A stretch of 7,672 bases of DNA. Source: Bacillota bacterium. Its GTDB lineage: Bacteria > Bacillota > Clostridia > Peptostreptococcales > Anaerovoracaceae. Within the stretch, counting starts at the first letter, position 1; every line of letters starts with the position of its first letter. The stretch is taken from contig JAFYFK010000028.1 in NCBI GenBank assembly GCA_017543805.1, positions 1 to 7,672 on the forward strand, in the 5' to 3' direction. The notes below the pieces were generated by a model, which worked only from the letters and a program-made list of their open reading frames with translations, made no database searches and had not been told where the DNA came from. A program made the position numbers and the translations under genes. Positions 1-5,141 of the stretch are shown piece by piece.

Positions 1-635
1 ACCAGATTCTCCATTACGGAGAACAGAGCGTCCATCATCGAGATATCGATGCGGCTGCCCTCTCCGGTCTTTTCCCTCTTGTACAAAGCCATCAGTATGC
101 CTATGCAGAGGAAGGCGCCGGAATAGTTGTCGCCCATGGACGGCCCGATCTTGGTCGGCGGACTGTCCGGGAATCCGGTGATGCTCATCATGCCGCTCAT
201 GGCCTGAGCCACGATGTCGTAGGCAGGACGGTTTGCCAGCGGCCCGGTCAGTCCGAAGCCGCTTATCGAACCGTAGATTATGCGCGGGTTGATCTCCTTC
301 ATCTTCTCGTAAGAGAAGCCGAGGCGCTCCATTACTCCCACTTTATAGTTCTCGCAGACGACGTCGGCGGTCTTAAGAAGCCTTGTGAATATCTCCTTGC
401 CTTCGTCAGTCTTGAGATTCAGCGTCATTCCCCTTTTGTTGCGGTTGACGTAGGAATAATAGCCGCTGTAATCGTTTTTCATGGGACCCCAGCCACGGGT
501 CTGATCGCCCGCGCCCGGCAGTTCTATTTTGATCACCTCCGCGCCGTGGTCGGCGAGATTGAAGGTGCAGAAAGGCCCGCTGTAGGCCTGGGTCAGGTCC
601 AGCACGCGGATGCCTTCAAGTGGTCTGTTTGACAT
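1..635 (-). CDS. Type III (CaiB/BaiF family) CoA-transferase, C-terminus beyond window
   Basis: This cytoplasmic enzyme would move CoA from an acyl-CoA donor to a carboxylic acid. The visible 211 residues open with MSNRPLEGIRVLDLTQAYSG, the family's usual start, followed by ADHGAEVIKIELPGAGDQTR, NRNKRGMTLNLKTDEGKE, ADVVCENYKVGVMERLGF and YGSISGFGLTGPLANRPAYD. The catalytic Asp of formyl-CoA transferase and CaiB sits in a GDxxSG motif; here it is Asp169 in MGDNYSG, so the active site is intact. Next comes KTGEGSRIDISMMDALFS, then the window ends; the family is usually about 400 residues, so roughly half is missing. The ATG follows GGAGGT (641-646) by 5 bases, and the gene begins 13 bases after the amidohydrolase stop, so the two are surely co-transcribed. 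Substrate is not readable from sequence; context suggests beta-alanine or a related acid. Family certain, substrate inferred. Confidence 0.95.
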   Translation of the reverse strand, partial: MSNRPLEGIRVLDLTQAYSGPFCTFNLADHGAEVIKIELPGAGDQTRGWGPMKNDYSGYYSYVNRNKRGMTLNLKTDEGKEIFTRLLKTADVVCENYKVGVMERLGFSYEKMKEINPRIIYGSISGFGLTGPLANRPAYDIVAQAMSGMMSITGFPDSPPTKIGPSMGDNYSGAFLCIGILMALYKREKTGEGSRIDISMMDALFSVMENL

Positions 636-648
636 GGGTCACCTCCGT

Positions 649-2325
649 CTATTCGCCGCTTTCGGCTCCCTCGCGGGTAAATACAACTTCGCCGTCGATC
701 ATGGTAAGGTCGACCTTCACTTTATAGAGATCGTTCTTGTCCATGACCGTAAGGTCTCTGTCGCAGACGATCATGTCCGCGAGCTTGCCGCGCTCTATGC
801 TTCCCTTGATGTTCTCCTCGTAGGAAGCGTACGCTCCGTAGAGGGTCGCGACTTTAATAGCTTCCATGACAGTGATGCACTGCTTCTGGTTGCAGACGAC
901 GTTCCTTACACGGTCTATGCGGTTTACCGCGCCGTCAATGCACTCAAAACCGTAAGGGCCTGACGGGCAGTCGCTCTGGAGCGAAGGCTTCATTCCGGCG
1001 TCCAGCATGCTGCGCAGCGCGCCGAAGTAGTCGTTGCGCCTGCCGTAGAAACGCTCGTAGTTTGCGCCGTTCTTTGCCGGGATGCCGGCGTTGACCGACG
1101 GGCAGATGTTCATCTTTGCCATGCGGTCCACAAGATCCTGGTCGCAGAGAGTGCAGTGTTCTATCCTGTGGCGGCGCGCCTTGAAGGCTTCCTTGTCCGG
1201 GTCTTCCGCAAAGGCCTTTTCGTAGCCGTTGACCATGTATTCCACCGCTCCGTCACCGATAGCGTGCGCGGAGATCTGGACCTCTTCACGGTTGAGCATG
1301 CAGATATAATCCGCGACCTCGTCCCTCGTCCACGCCTTTTCGCGGGGCTTTGAGGGGTCGTGGTCATAGGGCTCTCTGGTGTAGCATGACGGTCCGGAGG
1401 AACCTCCGTCGATCATAAATTTGCTGGTTCCGATGCGGAAATATTCGTTTCCCAAGCCTGTCCGGAAGCCGAGAGCCGTAAAGTGCTCGTTGTCGGCCTT
1501 GGAGAAGGGCTTTCCGAAGATGCTGTGCAGCGCCATGTAGACACGCGGTTTAAAGACTCTGTCGTTGCAGAGCTTCTGCATAGTATGGAAGCAGATCTTA
1601 TCCATGGCCCCCATATCCTGAATGGACGTAAGGCCCGCGGCGATCCACTGGTCATTCGCTATGCCCGCAGCCTTTTTAATATCGTCTTCGTTGTAGTCTA
1701 CCTTGCTCCAGAGCAGGAAGTGCGTTACGCCGTAAAGACGCCCGGTAAGCTTGCCGTCGCGCACTTCAACATCACCGGGCGGATACTTCGAAGCGTCTTC
1801 CGCCGAGAAAATGCCAAGCTGCGCAAGCGCTTTGCTGTTGTACATGCACATGTGGCCGGAGCCTTCCATGCACATTACAGGGTTTTCCGGTGCCCAGGCA
1901 TCCAGTTCCGGCAGCTCCGGGTCGCGTTTTTCAGCCAGGTTGGAGGGCTCATAGCCCCACATGGATATCCACCTGCCTGGCGCTTTGATCTTTATAGCCT
2001 CTTTTACAAGGGCTTCGATATCCGCAAAGGACGCGATGTCCGGGCCGAAAAGGCTGATCATGGGGGAATCTGCACCCTTGTTCAGCATTCCGAGAAGGAA
2101 GGGATGGATATGCGTGTCTATGAGTCCCGGCATAAGCGTCCGGCCCTTAAGGTCGTAAACTATGGTCTTTTCGTCGATGATCTTTTCAAGATCCTCATCG
2201 GTACCCACGAACACGATCTTATTTCCTTTTACACCTACGGCCTCCGCTATGTCATCGTTTGGGTTGACCGTGATCACTCTGCCGTTTTTGAAAGCAAAAT
2301 CGACATAGGAAAAATCGAAATCCAT
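649..2325 (-). CDS. YtcJ-like metal-dependent amidohydrolase (amidohydrolase family 3)
   Basis: A 558-residue cytoplasmic hydrolase of the YtcJ/NfdA-like group, members of which cleave amide or N-acyl bonds using a divalent metal. Counting from the chosen start, the landmarks are the PGLIDTHIHP metal-binding HxH (about residues 67-75), KFMIDGG (about 302-308), SAHAIGDGA (about 352-360), RHRIEHC (about 385-391) and the late acidic ligand in QSDCPSGP (about 450-457), closing with GKLADMIVCDRDL, the usual end of the composite beta-sandwich. All expected ligands are present and no signal peptide is seen. Start: an upstream ATG at 2340 has no ribosome site, whereas the ATG at 2325 has TGAGGT nine bases before it, so I prefer 2325. 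It follows the ammonia-lyase gene after a terminator hairpin and precedes the CoA-transferase. Substrate unknown; release of beta-alanine from an amide such as pantothenate fits the neighbours, but formamides or carbamoyl compounds are possible. Confidence 0.93.
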   Translation of the reverse strand: MDFDFSYVDFAFKNGRVITVNPNDDIAEAVGVKGNKIVFVGTDEDLEKIIDEKTIVYDLKGRTLMPGLIDTHIHPFLLGMLNKGADSPMISLFGPDIASFADIEALVKEAIKIKAPGRWISMWGYEPSNLAEKRDPELPELDAWAPENPVMCMEGSGHMCMYNSKALAQLGIFSAEDASKYPPGDVEVRDGKLTGRLYGVTHFLLWSKVDYNEDDIKKAAGIANDQWIAAGLTSIQDMGAMDKICFHTMQKLCNDRVFKPRVYMALHSIFGKPFSKADNEHFTALGFRTGLGNEYFRIGTSKFMIDGGSSGPSCYTREPYDHDPSKPREKAWTRDEVADYICMLNREEVQISAHAIGDGAVEYMVNGYEKAFAEDPDKEAFKARRHRIEHCTLCDQDLVDRMAKMNICPSVNAGIPAKNGANYERFYGRRNDYFGALRSMLDAGMKPSLQSDCPSGPYGFECIDGAVNRIDRVRNVVCNQKQCITVMEAIKVATLYGAYASYEENIKGSIERGKLADMIVCDRDLTVMDKNDLYKVKVDLTMIDGEVVFTREGAESGE

Positions 2326-2350
2326 AAGAAAAAACCTCATCTTTCGGTAG

Positions 2351-2383
2351 AAAACGGGAGAGCGGCAATGATCCGCTCTCCCG
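2351..2383 (-). terminator. Intrinsic terminator between lyase and amidohydrolase genes
   Basis: A perfect 11-bp inverted repeat, CGGGAGAGCGG (2355-2365) and CCGCTCTCCCG (2373-2383), encloses a 7-base loop. Read on the minus strand it is followed at once by TTTTCT (the A run 2351-2354 on the plus strand); on the plus strand the following bases are CAATTG, with no T run, so it acts leftwards only. It begins 19 bases after the lyase stop and lies within 30 bases of the amidohydrolase start. The short T run suggests partial rather than complete termination, which would lower expression of the two downstream genes. Confidence 0.85.
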
Positions 2384-2402
2384 CAATTGTACGATAGGTC
2401 TG

Positions 2403-2867
2403 CTATTTCAGAGTCCCGGCGCGGAATGCCGCGAGGTCTTCCTGGAACTTAGGATCGGCAGCTTCCGGTCTCTGGAATTCCTTCTTGACCATCAGTGTGC
2501 CTGTACCGTAAGCACAGAGTACCGGCTCGGGCAGAACGTTTGCCGCGGAATCGGCAAGGCCGAGTTCCTTCCAGTTCTTTTCGAGCTCGATGACCTTGTG
2601 GGCCTCAAAGTGGCAGGTAAGAGAGGTATTGCCTACCTTCTCGATCCAGCCGGAGTACTCCATCCAGTCGCCCGCGTAAACCGGCGCGGTGTAACGCACT
2701 TCGGAATAGCCTACGAAAAGCGATTCGTCGCCGAAAAGCCTGATAGCGAGTTCTGTTCCGACATCGCCCCACTCGTTTACGATGTAAGCACCCTGTACGA
2801 GTTCGCCTGCATAGTGGGCTTCACCCGCGGACATACGATGTCTCAGAACTACCTTTGTACCAATCAT
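2403..2867 (-). CDS. acl: Beta-alanyl-CoA ammonia-lyase-like hotdog-fold enzyme
   Basis: A 154-residue single-domain protein resembling, from memory, the beta-alanyl-CoA ammonia-lyases of Clostridium propionicum and, more distantly, 3-aminobutyryl-CoA ammonia-lyase (Kal) of lysine fermentation. Shared stretches are MSAGEAHYAGELVQGAYIVN, WGDVGTEL (about residues 33-40), SLFVGY, YTAPVYAGDWMEYSGWIEKV and GNTSLTCHFEAHKV, then the PEPVLCAYGTGTL strand. The reaction is reversible loss of ammonia from beta-alanyl-CoA to give acryloyl-CoA. The ATG follows AGGAGG by 10 bases, and the gene lies 39 bases after the symporter with no terminator between, so it shares that transcript; a strong hairpin follows its stop. 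The WGDVGTEL and MEYSGWIEKV versions favour the beta-alanyl over the aminobutyryl enzyme, though the substrate assignment rests on recalled sequence. Other hotdog activities such as thioesterase are less likely. Confidence 0.82.
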   Translation of the reverse strand: MIGTKVVLRHRMSAGEAHYAGELVQGAYIVNEWGDVGTELAIRLFGDESLFVGYSEVRYTAPVYAGDWMEYSGWIEKVGNTSLTCHFEAHKVIELEKNWKELGLADSAANVLPEPVLCAYGTGTLMVKKEFQRPEAADPKFQEDLAAFRAGTLK

Positions 2868-2906
2868 GATTGATAAACCTCCTGAATTATTAATTGATGG
2901 GTCTGA

Positions 2907-4400
2907 CTAGAAGCACTTGTCAAGGACATCCTTGTCAAGGCCGTTCTTGCCGGTGATGGCGCCAACTACGAAGTAGATGATGCCGCCTGCGAGCAGACCC
3001 CAGACAACTGCGTTCCAGCCGAGAGCCTTAACAGCCGGGTTGTAGTAGCAGAAGATGTAAACAGCTACAGCGCCGATAGCGGAAGCGGTAGCGGCAGCCG
3101 GGGTTCCCTTCCTCCAGAAGAGCCCGCCGACAAGGGGCCAGAAGAACGAGCATTCCAGACCGCCCATTGCGAACAGGTTGAGGAAGAAGATTATATCCGG
3201 CGGATCCATCGTGAAGATCATGGTGACGATACCGATGATGAAGGTGCAGATCATGGAGACCTTGGAGACGTTCTTGTTGTACTTCTCTACCTTTACGGGG
3301 TCGTCCTTTACGATGTAGTTTCTGTAGAGGTCCTTGATGATAGCTGCGGATGCGAGTATCAGCAGTGAGCTGACCGTTGACATTACAGCTGCCATCGGAG
3401 CTGCAAGGAAGATGCCTGCAATTCCTACCGGCATGATCTTCTGAATGATGTACGGTACGAAGTAGTCGGATGTCGGCAGGTTTGCGGTGTCTACCAGAGC
3501 GCCTGCCCAGGCGCCTGCGAGGTGCATACCAACGATTACGAAGGAGCAGGTGATGGCGCCGATCCACATTGCCTTATGCAGTTCCTTGGTGTTCTTGAAG
3601 CCCATCGCGCGGACTGCGGTCTGAGGAAGACCGATAGTACCGAAGCCTACCAGTACCCAGAATGAAAGCAGGCTCTGCGGTTTATACTTCGCAAACAGGT
3701 TGTCATATACATCGGGCAGGTTCTGAGCCATACCGGCATCGATTCCGGCAAGGCCGCCGCCGGCCTTCAGTACGAAGAAGATCATCAGGAAAGTACCGAG
3801 GCACATTACCAGACCCTGAATGGTATCGGTAATTACAACTGCGGTAAATCCGCCGAATGATGTGTAAGCGATAACTACGATCGCGAATATTACGAGGGAG
3901 ATCTTGAAATCAAGTCCTGTAATGGAAGCGATCAGGGTTGCGCCGCCGGTGAACTGGGAGACCATCTGCGCGATGAAGAACGCAACCATCAGCAGCGAGC
4001 AGACGATTACGAGTACATCGCTCTTATAACGGGCTCTGAGATAACCTGCAACGGTTACTGCGCCGGTACGGCGGGAAACGAGTGCGAATTTGTTACCGAG
4101 AACACCCAGTACCAGGAATGTTACGGGAACCTGTACAGCTGCTACCCAGGCCTGTGCATAGCCGTAGGTCAGACCTGCAGCACCAGGTCCGGAAACGAAC
4201 GAGGATACCGAGGTGTAGGTTGCCATGGTGGTCATCGCGAGTACAAGGCCGCTCATGCCGCGCCCGCCGATAAAGTATTTCTTTTCGTCGCTGAGGGTGC
4301 TGACCTTGTCCTGTTTCTTGGACATGTACATACCGATAGCGACATTGGCAACCAGATAGATGATGAGGATTACGAGCATAGTTACCTGATTACCTGTCAT
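2907..4400 (-). CDS. panF: PanF-like sodium/pantothenate symporter (SSS family)
   Basis: A 497-residue inner-membrane carrier with about 13 hydrophobic segments, the normal size and layout for sodium:solute symporters. It matches E. coli PanF along its length: ATYTSVSSFVSGPGAAGLTY near residue 61, QFTGGATLI near 149, YTSFGGFTAVVITDTIQGLV near 179, SFWVLVGFGTIGLPQTAVRA near 246, GMHLAGAWAGA near 291, GIFLAAPMAAVMSTVSSLL near 329, IIKDLYRN, and PPDIIFFLNLFAMGGLE near 402. The MSTVSS segment is where LeuT-fold symporters bind the Na2 sodium ion. The ATG follows GAGGAGGG (4409-4416) by 8 bases and begins one base after the YhdT-like stop, so translation is probably coupled. Codon use leans to GCA, GCT, GTA, GGT and ATC, unlike the outer genes. 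Pantothenate is the best guess because both the sequence and the YhdT partner match the PanF pair; related symporters may carry other acids. Confidence 0.88.
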   Translation of the reverse strand: MTGNQVTMLVILIIYLVANVAIGMYMSKKQDKVSTLSDEKKYFIGGRGMSGLVLAMTTMATYTSVSSFVSGPGAAGLTYGYAQAWVAAVQVPVTFLVLGVLGNKFALVSRRTGAVTVAGYLRARYKSDVLVIVCSLLMVAFFIAQMVSQFTGGATLIASITGLDFKISLVIFAIVVIAYTSFGGFTAVVITDTIQGLVMCLGTFLMIFFVLKAGGGLAGIDAGMAQNLPDVYDNLFAKYKPQSLLSFWVLVGFGTIGLPQTAVRAMGFKNTKELHKAMWIGAITCSFVIVGMHLAGAWAGALVDTANLPTSDYFVPYIIQKIMPVGIAGIFLAAPMAAVMSTVSSLLILASAAIIKDLYRNYIVKDDPVKVEKYNKNVSKVSMICTFIIGIVTMIFTMDPPDIIFFLNLFAMGGLECSFFWPLVGGLFWRKGTPAAATASAIGAVAVYIFCYYNPAVKALGWNAVVWGLLAGGIIYFVVGAITGKNGLDKDVLDKCF

Positions 4401-4401
4401 T

Positions 4402-4668
4402 TTACTTGCCCTCCTCTACTTCTTCGTCGTAGTCAAAGTCTACGAAAACTTTCTTCATGAGCCACCAGACGCCGACAAGAGCGATGATGATGTTTCCGAA
4501 GACGGATACGCTGAACCACGCAGGCATCCCGAGGAAATACGCACCACTGCCATTGAGGGCGAAGCCGGTGATCACGTGCCACAGCATGCAGATCAGGGTT
4601 ACCAGAAGGGTAGCCTTGATCTCCTTAACACACTGTGCGTGTTTCTCTTCGCGTGTTGTCGGTTTCAA
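4402..4668 (-). CDS. yhdT: YhdT-like small membrane protein (DUF997), TTG start
   Basis: An 88-residue protein with two membrane segments (about residues 19-39 and 52-72), a basic N-terminus and an acidic C-terminal tail (VDFDYDEEVEEG). The stretch GMPAWFSVSVFGNI followed by VWWLMKKVFVDFD resembles E. coli YhdT, the DUF997 protein encoded directly before panF; such proteins are thought to be partners of their symporter, though their job is not established. The start codon is TTG (4666-4668), chosen because AAGGAGG (4677-4683) stands 8 bases before it and no ATG or GTG lies in a better place. The stop is one base from the symporter ATG, and the symporter's ribosome site lies inside this reading frame. 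It is the first gene after the long leader, hence the first of the operon. Confidence 0.88.
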   Translation of the reverse strand: MKPTTREEKHAQCVKEIKATLLVTLICMLWHVITGFALNGSGAYFLGMPAWFSVSVFGNIIIALVGVWWLMKKVFVDFDYDEEVEEGK

Positions 4669-4676
4669 TTAATTTT

Positions 4677-4683
4677 CCTCCTT
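4677..4683 (-). promoter_or_regulatory. Ribosome binding site fixing the TTG start of the YhdT-like gene
   Basis: AAGGAGG on the minus strand, 8 bases before TTG at 4666-4668. Its strength and ideal spacing are the reason for accepting the non-ATG start. Confidence 0.85.
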
Positions 4684-4705
4684 TTTTAATTGGCCCCAAA
4701 CTTAA

Positions 4706-4726
4706 ATAAGTTCTTATGAAACTTAT
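4706..4726 (-). repeat. Inverted repeat just before the transporter operon
   Basis: ATAAGTT (4706-4712) and AACTTAT (4720-4726) form a perfect 7-bp inverted repeat around a 7-base centre. It lies between the leader terminator and the ribosome site of the YhdT-like gene. It could be an operator for a dimeric regulator or an RNA hairpin; the stem is AT-rich and weak as RNA. Confidence 0.4.
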
Positions 4727-4768
4727 ATCCCTAAACGGCCCGCGGATTTTATGGCCTGCACATAAACC

Positions 4769-4817
4769 AAAAAACCCCGCAGACCGATGCAGGTCAATGC
4801 AACGGTCTTGACCGGGG
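4769..4817 (-). terminator. Strong intrinsic terminator upstream of the transporter operon
   Basis: Read on the minus strand: CCCCG (4813-4817) pairs with CGGGG (4775-4779), AGACCG (4803-4808) with CGGTCT (4781-4786), and TGCA with TGCA (4798-4801, 4788-4791) around a 6-base loop, with a small bulge and one mismatch. TTTTTT follows directly (A6 at 4769-4774 on the plus strand). It lies 100 bases before the YhdT-like start and about 325 bases after the ATPase stop. Because a strong promoter lies between the ATPase and the hairpin, an attenuator or the end of a short RNA is at least as likely as the end of the ATPase operon. Confidence 0.85.
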
Positions 4818-5053
4818 AGTTCACACTTATTCTTTATTACACGAAGACAACAGATACAATTAACGTACTATCCTAAAGGATCGTTATGATTGCCCTGCTT
4901 CCTTATTTACTCCTTCGCATAAGAAAGTCAAAGTTCAGTGCGGATTCCCCGAGATACAATGCATTCGTTAAAAATGTCTGGAATGATTTCGCTATTTAGT
5001 TATTGCGCGGTAATGCTGTGCCGCATTTAAGGCACTGACACTCCTTTAACGTA

Positions 5054-5082
5054 ATATTAACTTAATACTAATTTGTTGTCAA
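5054..5082 (-). promoter_or_regulatory. Near-consensus sigma-70 promoter for leader and transporter operon
   Basis: On the minus strand a perfect -35 box TTGACA (5077-5082) is followed after 17 bases by TAATAT (5054-5059), five of six matches to TATAAT. The predicted start is an A at 5047. AT-rich, T-tract DNA lies just upstream, as often found before strong promoters. It lies 59 bases after the ATPase stop and is the only strong promoter I find in this intergenic stretch. Confidence 0.8.
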
Positions 5083-5141
5083 TTAGGTAAAGTGGGAAAA
5101 TATAACAAAACTGGTTGGTTTAAAAAAGTTTCCTTACCTCG

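Larger units (their letters stand above)
4669..5047 (-). other. 379-nt untranslated leader with internal terminator
   Basis: If transcription starts at the predicted A (5047), 379 bases precede the YhdT-like TTG. No convincing open reading frame with a ribosome site is present; the best short candidate (MRHSITAQ, beginning near 5024) lies too far from its AAAGGAG. Visible structure: a GTGCC/GGCAC hairpin near 5018-5035, the interrupted palindrome ATCCT-AA-AGGAT (4870-4881), a strong terminator (4769-4817) and a 7-bp inverted repeat (4706-4726). The sequence is AT-richer than its neighbours. I recognise no T-box, glycine, lysine, SAM or cyclic-di-GMP motif. It may be a regulatory leader, or a short RNA ending at the terminator. 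Confidence 0.55.

Noticed and set aside
2326..2340. ATG at 2340 as amidohydrolase start
   Set aside because: It has no ribosome site, and it forms part of the TGAGGT site that fits the ATG at 2325. The five extra residues add no recognised motif.
1483..2397. 304-residue plus-strand open frame
   Set aside because: It lies antisense to the amidohydrolase, whose catalytic motifs are all intact, has no ribosome site I can see and resembles no family; it is a by-product of codon bias.
3028..3567. 179-residue minus-strand frame inside the symporter
   Set aside because: It is an alternative frame of the symporter, rich in Arg and His, without a start signal.
4898..4930. Second promoter, TTGACT followed by a TAAATA-like box
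   Set aside because: The -10 box is poor and the spacing 16; the TTGACA/TAATAT promoter upstream is far stronger.
5001..5024. Short leader peptide MRHSITAQ
   Set aside because: Its ATG lies about 16 bases from the only Shine-Dalgarno-like AAAGGAG, and it shows no run of regulatory codons.
4769..5047. T-box or known riboswitch in the leader
   Set aside because: I could not find the T-box GGTGGNACCGCG core or the conserved cores of common riboswitches; only a terminator and minor hairpins are visible.
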